Part shown: positions 54,604-63,150 of the stretch, piece after piece
Position numbering within the stretch: position 1 is the first letter of the stretch
How the letters are laid out: every line of letters starts with the position of its first letter
NCBI RefSeq assembly: GCF_025751435.1
Contig: NZ_JAOWKY010000001.1
Location: 1,038,001-1,102,000, forward strand
Reading direction: 5' to 3'
Source: Albidovulum marisflavi
GTDB taxonomy: Bacteria > Pseudomonadota > Alphaproteobacteria > Rhodobacterales > Rhodobacteraceae
Length of the DNA stretch: 64,000 nucleotides
Program-made: the position numbers and the translations under genes
The notes under the pieces: generated by a model
Database searches by the model: none
The model's input: the letters and a program-made list of their open reading frames with translations, nothing else
What the model was told of the DNA's origin: nothing

Positions 54604-55776
54604 TTGTTTTCTTACCCCACCCCCTTCACCCCACCCACCACGGAAGACGACAGACTGTCGTGGCTGCGTCTCATTCGCTCTCATCGGGTCGGTGTGGCGA
54701 CCTTTTACCGACTTCTGGCAGAGCATGGGACGGCGCAAGAAGCGCTTGCCGCCTTGCCGGACCTGGCGCGCGCAGCCGGAGTCCGGAACTACGACCCCTG
54801 TCCGGAAGCGGTCGCGATCAAGGAGTTGAAGACCGGGCGCCTGGCGGGCGCGCAGCTCTTGTGCATGGGGGAACCGTCTTATCCTGCCGCCTTGGCCGAA
54901 ACTTCGGATGCGCCGCCCGTCGTCTGGCACATGGGCGACGTCGCGATTCTGAACCGTCCAATGATCGCGATCGTCGGCGCGCGAGGCGCGTCCTCCCTTG
55001 GAATGCGAATGGCGCGCCGCCTGGCGCAAGGTCTTGGGCAAGCGGGATACGTTGTGGTCTCCGGACTTGCGCGCGGTATCGACGCCGAGGCCCATCGGTC
55101 ATCCCTTGCGACGGGCACCGTGGCGGTCATGGCGGGTGGCGTCGATCATGTCTACCCGGCCGAAAATGCGGCACTTGCGGCGGAAATCGCCTCGAAAGGG
55201 CTGCGGATATCCGAACAACCCCCCGGACTTGAGCCCATGGTTCGGCATTTTCCAATGCGCAATCGTATCATTGCCGGAATGGCGCGCGCCGTTGTCGTCG
55301 TGGAGGCGGCTGCCCAATCCGGCAGCCTGATCACCGCGCGCATGGCGCTGGATCTGGGGCGAGAGGTGCTTGCCGTACCGGGCCACCCGTTCGACGGTCG
55401 GGCGGCCGGATGCAACATGCTTATCCGCGATGGCGCCACGCTGGTGCGGGGGCCCGAAGATGTGCTTGCGGCGATTGGCTCGCTTGCCGAAACCGCGCGG
55501 ACGAATGATGCGCCGGACCGGCGGCGCCCGGCCAGGAATGACCACCCACGTCCGGTTCGCGATCCGGCACCGGCTTCGGGTTCGGCGGCGGATCGTGCGG
55601 AAAGGAACCCGCTGCACGGCCGCATTCTGCATCATCTGGGTCCAAGTCCGTTGTCCGAGGATCAGCTGATCCGCGATCTGGCATTGTCCGCGGCGGAGGT
55701 CGCGCCCGAACTTGTGCTTCTGGAAATGGAGGGGCAGATACAGCGCGCCCCCGGCGGGTTGCTGATGCGGGCGTGA
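54604..55776 (+). CDS. dprA: DNA processing protein DprA
   Basis: 390 aa. 'IVGARGASSLGMRMARRLAQ' and 'VVSGLARGIDAEAHRSSLAT' form the Rossmann-like core that binds single-stranded DNA and loads RecA in natural transformation; 'FPMRNRIIAGMARAVVVVEA' and 'SGSLITARMALDLGREVLAV' follow. The C-terminus (about 330-390) is a DML1-like winged helix after a Pro/Arg-rich linker. The TTG at 54604 (FSYPTPFTPP after Met) lies 6 nt after AAGGA; earlier in-frame GTG 54571 is less likely. The 279-bp gap before it holds no gene I can recognise. Confidence 0.92.
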   Translation: MFSYPTPFTPPTTEDDRLSWLRLIRSHRVGVATFYRLLAEHGTAQEALAALPDLARAAGVRNYDPCPEAVAIKELKTGRLAGAQLLCMGEPSYPAALAETSDAPPVVWHMGDVAILNRPMIAIVGARGASSLGMRMARRLAQGLGQAGYVVVSGLARGIDAEAHRSSLATGTVAVMAGGVDHVYPAENAALAAEIASKGLRISEQPPGLEPMVRHFPMRNRIIAGMARAVVVVEAAAQSGSLITARMALDLGREVLAVPGHPFDGRAAGCNMLIRDGATLVRGPEDVLAAIGSLAETARTNDAPDRRRPARNDHPRPVRDPAPASGSAADRAERNPLHGRILHHLGPSPLSEDQLIRDLALSAAEVAPELVLLEMEGQIQRAPGGLLMRA

Positions 55777-55902
55777 CGCCGGGCTCCGCATTGCGGCCAG
55801 AAAGGAAACCCTACTCGCATTCCATTTGGCCAAATGCATGGCAGGCATCTTGCAGGAAATCAGGCGCAAACCCTTTGTGACGGGCGGTTTGTGGCGCGGT
55901 CA

Positions 55903-55932
55903 TTGACATTCCCTGTCCCTGCCCCCCATGTT
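55903..55932 (+). promoter_or_regulatory. Possible promoter of topA
   Basis: A perfect -35 TTGACA at 55903-55908, with an 18-bp spacer to a weak -10 CATGTT (55927-55932), 38 bp before the topA ATG. The -35 is good; the -10 is poor. Confidence 0.35.
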
Positions 55933-55970
55933 CCGCGCCCAAGTCAAAGAAGCATGCGAGTGAGGCAGTC

Positions 55971-58565
55971 ATGGCCGTCGTGGTCGTCGAATCCCCAGCC
56001 AAGGCCAAGACAATCAACAAATATCTGGGCTCGGACTATACGGTTCTGGCATCCTACGGTCATGTCCGCGATCTGCCCGCCAAGGACGGTTCAGTCGAAC
56101 CCGAAGCGGGATTCGAAATGAAATGGGAGGTTTCGCCGGACAGCCGCAAGCATGTTCGCGCAATCGCCGACGCGCTGAAATCCGACGACACTCTGATCCT
56201 CGCCACCGACCCCGACAGGGAAGGGGAGGCCATTTCCTGGCACCTGCAGGAAGCGCTGGCGTCGAGCCTCAAGAAGGGCAAGACCGTCCGCCGCGTGACC
56301 TTCAACGCGATCACCAAGACTGCGGTGAGCGAGGCGATGGCTCATCCGCGCGACGTCGACATGGAACTTGTCGAGGCTTACCTGGCGCGCCGCGCGCTGG
56401 ACTACCTCGTGGGCTTCAACCTGTCGCCCGTACTTTGGCGCAAGCTGCCCGGGGCGAAATCCGCGGGTCGCGTCCAGTCGGTCTGCCTGCGCCTGATCGT
56501 AGAGCGCGAACTTGAGATCGAAGCGTTCAGGGCGCGTGAATACTGGAGCGTGACCGCAACGCTTGCGACACCGCGGGGCCAGGAATACCAGGCGCGTCTG
56601 ACCGTGCTGGGCGGCAAGAAGCTGGACCGCTTCGATCTGGCGAACGAAACGGCGGCCGAACTGGCAGTTCAGGCGATCCGGTCGCGGGATCTGATGGTGA
56701 AATCAGTCGAGGCGAAGCCGGCGGCGCGCAATCCCTATCCGCCCTTCATGACTTCGACACTGCAACAGGAAGCCAGCCGCAAGCTTGGCATGGGGGCCAA
56801 GGCCTGCATGTCCGCGGCGCAACGGTTGTACGAGGCGGGCTACATCACCTACATGCGGACCGACGGGATCGACATGGCGCCCGAGGCGGTCATGGCGGCG
56901 CGCGATGCGATCAAGGCGCGGTTCGGTGCGGACTATGTCCCCGAAAGCCCCCGCATGTACAAGAACAAGGCCAAGAACGCGCAGGAAGCGCACGAATGCA
57001 TTCGGCCCACCGACATGATGCTGTCGCCGGACAAGCTGAAGGCCGAAGGGGAGCAGAAGAAGCTTTACGACCTGATCTGGAAGCGCACCATTGCAAGCCA
57101 GATGGCCGCCGCGAGGCTGGAACGCACCACGGTCGATATCGGCAGCTCCGACGGAGAGGTCGAGTTGCGCGCGACGGGGCAGGTCGTGCTTTTTGACGGC
57201 TTCCTCAAGGTCTACGACGAAGGGCGCGACGACGACGGCGACGAGGACGGCGCGCGCCTTCCGCAGATCATGCGCGGCGAGGCGGCCGACAAGCGCGCCG
57301 TGGCGTCCGAGCAGCATTTTACCCAGCCACCCCCCCGCTATACCGAGGCGACGTTGGTCAAGCGGATGGAAGAGTTGGGGATCGGCCGGCCATCGACCTA
57401 CGCTTCGATCGTAACGACGATCCAGGACAGGGACTACGTGCGCAAGGACAAGGGCCGGCTTGTCCCGGAGGACAAGGGGCGGCTGGTCACAGCGTTCCTG
57501 ACGAACTACTTCCGCCGCTATGTCGAATACGATTTCACCGCCGATCTCGAGAACGAGCTGGACGAGATTTCGGCCGGCGACCGGGACTACAAGGACGTTC
57601 TGGCGCGTTTCTGGCGCGACTTCACGGCGGCCATCGCGGAAACCTCGGAACTCAGGATCAGCGAGGTTCTGGAAAGGATCGACGATTTCCTTGCGCCGCA
57701 CCTTTATCCGCCGCGCGCCGACGGCTCTGACCCGCGTATCTGTCCGACCTGCGGTGAAGGGCGGCTGAACCTCAAGACAGCGCGATCGGGCGGGGCATTC
57801 ATCGGCTGTTCGAATTACCCCAACTGCCGTTACACGCGCCCCCTGTCCGCGCCGAATGGCGAAGAGGCCGTGACCCCCGACGGCAAGCCGCTGGGCGAGG
57901 ATGCCGATGGCAATCCGATCACGGTGCGCGCGGGGCGCTTCGGACCCTATGTCCAGCGCGGCGAGGCAACCGAGGACAATCCCAAGCCTGACAGGGCCAG
58001 CCTGCCCAAGGGGTGGGGCGCCGACGGCCTGACGCTTGAGCGCGCGCTGATGCTGCTGGACTTGCCGCGTCCCATCGGGTCCCACCCCGACGATGGCGCG
58101 CTGGTCGAGGCGGGGATCGGCCGCTATGGCCCCTACGTGAAGCACAACTCGACCTACGCGAACCTGCCCGATGTGGAAGAGGTCTTCACGATCGGTATGA
58201 ATCGCGCGGTCGAGGTGCTGGCGCAGAAGGCGGCAAGGGGCGGGCGCGGCGCCGCCGCGGCCGCTCCTCTGCGCGAGCTCGGAGAGCATCCCGACGGCGG
58301 TCCCGTGCAGGTGATGGCGGGGCGCTATGGACCCTATGTCAAATGGGCCAAGATCAACGCGACCCTGCCCAAGGACCTTGCGCCGGAGTCGGTGACGCTT
58401 GACGAGGCGCTGGCGCTGATCTCCGAGAAGGCGGCGAAGGGTGGCAAGGGCAGGGCGGCGAAAACCGCGCCCAAGGCCGCAAAATCCGCCAAGTCCAAGG
58501 CTGCAAAGGCCGCGAAACCCAAGGCTGCAAAATCCCCGGCGAAGGCGAAGGCGAAAAGCGACTGA
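55971..58565 (+). CDS. topA: DNA topoisomerase I
   Basis: 864 aa type IA topoisomerase that relaxes negative supercoils. Toprim domain at the N-terminus ('VVVVESPAKAKTINKYLG', 'LATDPDREGEAISWHL'); catalytic Tyr is Y294 in 'GYITYMRTDGID'. One C4 zinc ribbon lies near 587-614 ('ICPTCGEGRLNL', 'IGCSNYPNCRYTR'). Three TopA C-terminal repeats follow, each with a G-R-[FY]-G-P-Y-V core (about 650, 715, 785). The last roughly 35 residues are almost only Lys, Ala, Pro and Ser, a histone H1-like tail expected to bind DNA non-specifically. It follows dprA after a 194-bp gap. Confidence 0.96.
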   Translation: MAVVVVESPAKAKTINKYLGSDYTVLASYGHVRDLPAKDGSVEPEAGFEMKWEVSPDSRKHVRAIADALKSDDTLILATDPDREGEAISWHLQEALASSLKKGKTVRRVTFNAITKTAVSEAMAHPRDVDMELVEAYLARRALDYLVGFNLSPVLWRKLPGAKSAGRVQSVCLRLIVERELEIEAFRAREYWSVTATLATPRGQEYQARLTVLGGKKLDRFDLANETAAELAVQAIRSRDLMVKSVEAKPAARNPYPPFMTSTLQQEASRKLGMGAKACMSAAQRLYEAGYITYMRTDGIDMAPEAVMAARDAIKARFGADYVPESPRMYKNKAKNAQEAHECIRPTDMMLSPDKLKAEGEQKKLYDLIWKRTIASQMAAARLERTTVDIGSSDGEVELRATGQVVLFDGFLKVYDEGRDDDGDEDGARLPQIMRGEAADKRAVASEQHFTQPPPRYTEATLVKRMEELGIGRPSTYASIVTTIQDRDYVRKDKGRLVPEDKGRLVTAFLTNYFRRYVEYDFTADLENELDEISAGDRDYKDVLARFWRDFTAAIAETSELRISEVLERIDDFLAPHLYPPRADGSDPRICPTCGEGRLNLKTARSGGAFIGCSNYPNCRYTRPLSAPNGEEAVTPDGKPLGEDADGNPITVRAGRFGPYVQRGEATEDNPKPDRASLPKGWGADGLTLERALMLLDLPRPIGSHPDDGALVEAGIGRYGPYVKHNSTYANLPDVEEVFTIGMNRAVEVLAQKAARGGRGAAAAAPLRELGEHPDGGPVQVMAGRYGPYVKWAKINATLPKDLAPESVTLDEALALISEKAAKGGKGRAAKTAPKAAKSAKSKAAKAAKPKAAKSPAKAKAKSD

Positions 58566-58586
58566 CAGGCTGCTGCGCCGCAGCGA

Positions 58587-58615
58587 TTGACAGCGCCGCC
58601 CCACCACGCCACAAA
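58587..58615 (+). promoter_or_regulatory. Possible promoter of scoAB
   Basis: -35 TTGACA (58587-58592), 17-bp spacer, weak -10 CACAAA (58610-58615), 29 bp before the scoA ATG. Only the -35 is strong. Confidence 0.4.
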
Positions 58616-58643
58616 TCTGCGTGGAATTTTCTGGGAGAGATCC

Positions 58644-59347
58644 ATGAACAAGGTTTACGGCTCGGCGGGCGAGGCGCTCGACGGGCTCCTCTTCGACGGT
58701 ATGCTGGTCGCGGCCGGAGGGTTCGGCCTGTGCGGCATTCCAGAGCTTTTGATCGCAGCGATCCGCGACGCGGGGACCAAGGACCTGACGGTTGCGTCCA
58801 ACAACGCGGGCGTTGACGGCTTCGGACTTGGCGTTCTGCTGCAAACGCGGCAGGTAAAGAAGATGATCTCTTCCTACGTCGGCGAAAACGCCGAGTTCAT
58901 GCGCCAGTACCTGAGCGGAGAACTGGAGCTGGAATTCAACCCGCAGGGAACGCTTGCCGAGCGGATGCGGGCCGGCGGCGCGGGGATCCCCGGTTTCTAC
59001 ACCGCGACCGGCGTCGGCACCGTCATCGCCGAGGGCAAGGAACATCACGATTTCGACGGCAAGACCTATATCCTCGAACGCGGGATCGTGGCGGACCTGT
59101 CGATCGTGAAGGCGTGGAAGGCTGACCCCTCGGGCAACCTCGTGTTCCGCAAGACCGCGCGCAACTTCAACGTGCCAGCAGCGACCTGCGGCCGGACCTG
59201 CGTGGTCGAGGTCGAGGAAGTGGTGCCGCTGGGCAGCCTCGATCCCGACACGATCCACCTGCCGGGGATCTACGTCCACCGGATCATCGCGGGGACGCAC
59301 GAGAAACGGATCGAACAGCGCACCGTGCGCAAGCGGGAGAACGCGTA

Positions 59348-59348
<1 letters not shown>
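58644..59348 (+). CDS. scoA: 3-oxoacid CoA-transferase subunit A
   Basis: 234 aa. '[20 protein letters not shown]' is the CoA-transferase I oxyanion/glycine loop, and '[18 protein letters not shown]' and '[20 protein letters not shown]' are typical of the SCOT alpha subunit. With subunit B it moves CoA between succinyl-CoA and acetoacetate. The ATG at 58644 follows GGGAGAG. Its stop overlaps the scoB start (TAATG). Confidence 0.94.
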
Positions 59349-59992
<644 letters not shown>

Positions 59993-60000
59993 AGGGCGCC

Positions 60001-60033
60001 AAAAGGGCCGCTGCGGAACCGCTCGGCCCTTTT
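60001..60033 (+). terminator. Terminator after scoB
   Basis: AAAAGGGCCG and CGGCCCTTTT form a perfect 10-bp stem around a 13-nt loop that itself can fold (GCGGAACCGC). The T-run is part of the stem, so it could work in both directions. Confidence 0.8.
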
Positions 60034-60105
60034 AATTCGCCTCACTGTGGCGTTTTCTGAAACAACACCACAATCCCGCCTAAATCCGTTGCTAGATCGG
60101 CGGCA

Positions 60106-61119
60106 ATGATGACCAGCGATCCGACTTGCTCCAAGATCAGAAAGGTGCCCAGCCGGCGCCGGGGACCCGAATTGCTGATCGTCGGGCTGCTGCTTGTGCT
60201 GTTCCTGGCGGGCGTCGCGGGCTTGGCCGCTGCAACCGGGTGGAAAGAGACGGCGGCGCAGATCGCTCGGCTGACCGGCGCCCAGATCGCGCTTCTGCTT
60301 GCCTTGTCGCTCGTGAACTATCTGATGCGCTCGCTGCGCTGGCACGTCTTCGCGCGTAGACTTGGACTGCCGCTTTCGCCTGCGCAGTCCCTGCGCCACT
60401 ACCTGGGCGGCTTCGCCATGAGCGTGACGCCGGGGCGGGTGGGTGAACTGGTGCGGATGCGATGGCTGAGCCGTGAAACGGGATGGGCGGTCGAGCGCAC
60501 CGCCCCGCTGGCGCTGGTCGATCGCGCGTCCGACCTGGCGGTGATGGCTCTGATCCTTGCGCTTGCGGTTTCGCTGGCCGCGGGCGGAATGGGTGGCGGC
60601 TTCGCGGTCGCAGTCGTGGCCCTTGTCGTGGCCTATGCCGCCACGCGCCCCAGCCTGATCGTCGCCGTGGTGTCGTTGGGGTATCGCCTGACTGGCCGCT
60701 TGCCGCGCCTTTTCGCGCGGGCCCGGATTGCTGCGCGGTCGATGCATCTGTTCAGCCATCCCTCGGTTCTTGCCGCGGCCTTCGCGCTTGGCTTCGCGGG
60801 CTGGTTCGCCGAAGGGTTTGCCTTTCACCTGCTGCTGGGGTGGATGGGGGCCGGGATCGACTTGTGGAAGGCCGTGGGCATCTTCGTTTTCGCGACGCTT
60901 GCGGGCGGATTGACCGGCACGCCGGGCGGCGTCGGTGGGGCCGAGGCGGCCATGATCGCGCTTCTGACCCTTGAAGGCGTGCCGATGGAGGTTTCAGTCC
61001 CCGCCACGGCCGTGATCCGGGTCACGACGCTGTGGTTCGCGCTGGCACTTGGCATCGCGGCTTTTCCGCTGGCAGAGAAGTTTTCGACAAGGGGGCGCGA
61101 TGCTCTGGAAAACCGCTGA
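60106..61119 (+). CDS. Flippase-like / LPG-synthase transmembrane-domain protein
   Basis: 337 aa with about eight membrane helices. 'SVTPGRVGELVRMRWLSRET' and 'GGLTGTPGGVGGAEAAMIAL' match the AglD/LPG synthase TM (UPF0104) family, whose members include lipid flippases and proteins that move polyprenyl-linked sugars. Its last 20 bp overlap the DprE1-like gene, so a role in handling a polyprenyl-phosphate sugar made by the next genes is attractive, though inferred. No catalytic LPG synthase domain is attached. Confidence 0.82.
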   Translation: MMTSDPTCSKIRKVPSRRRGPELLIVGLLLVLFLAGVAGLAAATGWKETAAQIARLTGAQIALLLALSLVNYLMRSLRWHVFARRLGLPLSPAQSLRHYLGGFAMSVTPGRVGELVRMRWLSRETGWAVERTAPLALVDRASDLAVMALILALAVSLAAGGMGGGFAVAVVALVVAYAATRPSLIVAVVSLGYRLTGRLPRLFARARIAARSMHLFSHPSVLAAAFALGFAGWFAEGFAFHLLLGWMGAGIDLWKAVGIFVFATLAGGLTGTPGGVGGAEAAMIALLTLEGVPMEVSVPATAVIRVTTLWFALALGIAAFPLAEKFSTRGRDALENR

Positions 61120-62413
61120 CTTCGCCGGATGGGGCCGCGCCCTGACCGCGCGGTGCGACGTCGCACGGCCCGAACGGAGCCGCGCGCTTGACGCCCTTCT
61201 GGCTGACGGATTGGTTCCGGCGATGGGCATGCGCCGGAGCTATGGCGATGCAGCGCTGAATTCCGACGGGCGGGCGATCGAGATGACGCGGCTCGACCGC
61301 ATGATCGCCTTCGATGCCGCGACCGGAGAGCTGGAGGTCGAGGCCGGTGTGCAGGTGGGACAGGTGGCCGAGGTATTCGCGCCTCGTGGATGGCTGCCTC
61401 CGGTCATGCCGGGCACGGGCTTTGCCACGATCGGGGGCTGCATCGCCCAAGACGTTCACGGCAAGAACCACCATCACGGCGGCAGCTTCTGCCAGCATGT
61501 CCTCTCGATGCGGCTGCGCACGGCCACGGGTGTCGTCGAGGTGACGCCAGAGGGCACGCCGGATCTGTTCCGTGCGACGGCGGGTGGGCTGGGGCAGACG
61601 GGCGTTATCCTGTCGGCCAGGCTGCGCCTGATGCCGGTCAAGGGCGACGTCATGATCGTCACCGAGCGGCGTATTGCTGACTGGGACGAGCACATCGCCA
61701 CGCTTGACGCGTCGCGCGCGACCTACACGGTCGGCTGGATCGACGCGACCGCGACCGGAACGGCGCTTGGGCGCGGCATCCTGGAAGAGGGCGAAACGGG
61801 ATCGGGACTTGTTCCAAAACGGGCGAAGTACCGCAAGGTGCCCTTCGACGCGCCGCGTTTCGCGCTTTCCGCGCCCGTGGTGCGCGCATTCAACCAGCTT
61901 TACTGGCGGCGCGTTCCCGAATCCGGGCGCACCGTCGTCAAGCCCATCGGCGATTTCTTCTTCCCTCTCGACAAGATCCACGACTGGAACCGGCTTTACG
62001 GACGTGCGGGATTTCATCAGTTCCAATGTGTCGTGCCGCTTGCAGCCGTGAAGGAGTTGCGCGGGATGCTCGAGTCGATCGCAGGCTCCGGGCTGGCTTC
62101 GCCGCTTGCCGTGCTCAAGCGCATGGGGGAGGGGCGGGCAGGCCATCTGTCGTTCCCGATGGAGGGATACACGCTGGCGGTGGATTTCCCCAACCGTGCA
62201 GAGGCAAGGGATTTGATCGTGCGACTGATCGACCGGACCAAGGGGGCAGGCGGTCGCATCTATTTCGCCAAGGACAGCCTTGCAAGCGCCAAGGATGTCG
62301 CGGCGATGTATCCCGAACTGGACGCCTGGCGCGCGGCGGCCGCCTTGGCCGACCCAGAGCGCGCGCTTGCCACCGATATCGTTCGCCGGCTGCAACTGAG
62401 GGGGGCGGCATGA
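61100..62413 (+). CDS. DprE1-like FAD oxidoreductase (decaprenylphosphoryl-beta-D-ribose 2'-oxidase family)
   Basis: 437 aa. Aligning by eye to mycobacterial DprE1: 'RRSYGDAALNSDGRAIEMT' matches its GRSYGD FAD loop; 'IAQDVHGKNHHHGGSF' gives H120 and K122 (H132/K134 in M. tuberculosis); K340 matches K367, K391 in 'IYFAKDS' matches K418, and the C-terminal offset is a constant 27 residues. The residue at the C387 position, the target of benzothiazinones, is A360 ('GYTLAVDF'). The enzyme should oxidise the 2'-hydroxyl of a polyprenyl-phosphoryl ribose as the first half of epimerisation to arabinose. The ATG at 61100 has AAGGGGG upstream and overlaps the flippase-like gene. Confidence 0.88.
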   Translation: MLWKTADFAGWGRALTARCDVARPERSRALDALLADGLVPAMGMRRSYGDAALNSDGRAIEMTRLDRMIAFDAATGELEVEAGVQVGQVAEVFAPRGWLPPVMPGTGFATIGGCIAQDVHGKNHHHGGSFCQHVLSMRLRTATGVVEVTPEGTPDLFRATAGGLGQTGVILSARLRLMPVKGDVMIVTERRIADWDEHIATLDASRATYTVGWIDATATGTALGRGILEEGETGSGLVPKRAKYRKVPFDAPRFALSAPVVRAFNQLYWRRVPESGRTVVKPIGDFFFPLDKIHDWNRLYGRAGFHQFQCVVPLAAVKELRGMLESIAGSGLASPLAVLKRMGEGRAGHLSFPMEGYTLAVDFPNRAEARDLIVRLIDRTKGAGGRIYFAKDSLASAKDVAAMYPELDAWRAAAALADPERALATDIVRRLQLRGAA

Positions 62414-63147
62414 ACCGGACCTGGATCATTCTTGGCGCGACCTCGTCCATGGCGCGCGCCTTCGCGCGACAGGTTTCCGCCGACGGCGCGGGGGTTCTGC
62501 TGGCTGGCCGCGACCGTGACGACCTGCAGGCCCTGGCCGGAGATTGTTCGCTGCGCGGCGCGAGGATGGCCGAAGTGGTGATCTTCGATGCCCGCGACCC
62601 GGAAGGATTTCCCGCGATTGTCGAGCGCGCGCGGTCCGAGGATGGAGAGATCAACGCCGCTGTCTTTGTCGGCTCGATGCCGGCACAGTCGGACATCGAC
62701 GCGGACCCGTCGCTGATCGACGGAACCGTGACTGATTGCTTTTCCGGCCCCGCCCGGTTCCTGCACCTGCTTGCCCCCGTGCTCGAGGAGCGCGGAATGG
62801 GCACGATCATCGGCGTGGGATCGGTCGCCGGCGACCGTGGGCGGCTTGGAAACTACGTCTACGGCGCGGCCAAAGCGGGCTTTCACACGTATCTGTCGGG
62901 CCTCAGGAACCGGCTCACCCGCGCGGGTGGGCATGTCGTGACGGTCAAGCCCGGCTTCGTGGACACGGCGATGACCTGGGGCCTGCCTGGGATGTTCCTT
63001 GTCGCTTCCCCTGAACAGGTCGCGGCGGATCTTGTGAAGGCGGCCCGCAAGCGCCGGAACGTGATCTATACGCCCTTCTTCTGGGCGCTGATCATGCTGA
63101 TCATCCGCCACATTCCGGAACCGATCTTCAAGAAGATGAAGATCTGA
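62410..63147 (+). CDS. DprE2-like short-chain dehydrogenase
   Basis: 245 aa. NAD(P)-binding N-terminus 'TWIILGATSSMARAFARQVS', catalytic Ser138, Tyr151 and Lys155 in 'GVGSVAGDRGRLGNYVYGAA'. 'KPGFVDTAMTWGLPGMFLVA' and the C-terminal 'FFWALIMLIIRHIPEPIFKK', a hydrophobic membrane-associating tail, are typical of DprE2. It would reduce the 2'-keto intermediate from the DprE1-like enzyme to the arabinose epimer. The start overlaps the previous stop (ATGA). Confidence 0.88.
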   Translation: MNRTWIILGATSSMARAFARQVSADGAGVLLAGRDRDDLQALAGDCSLRGARMAEVVIFDARDPEGFPAIVERARSEDGEINAAVFVGSMPAQSDIDADPSLIDGTVTDCFSGPARFLHLLAPVLEERGMGTIIGVGSVAGDRGRLGNYVYGAAKAGFHTYLSGLRNRLTRAGGHVVTVKPGFVDTAMTWGLPGMFLVASPEQVAADLVKAARKRRNVIYTPFFWALIMLIIRHIPEPIFKKMKI

Positions 63148-63150
63148 GGG

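Noticed and set aside
56703-59300. 865-codon minus-strand frame
   Set aside because: Antisense to topA and scoA, both clear by motif.
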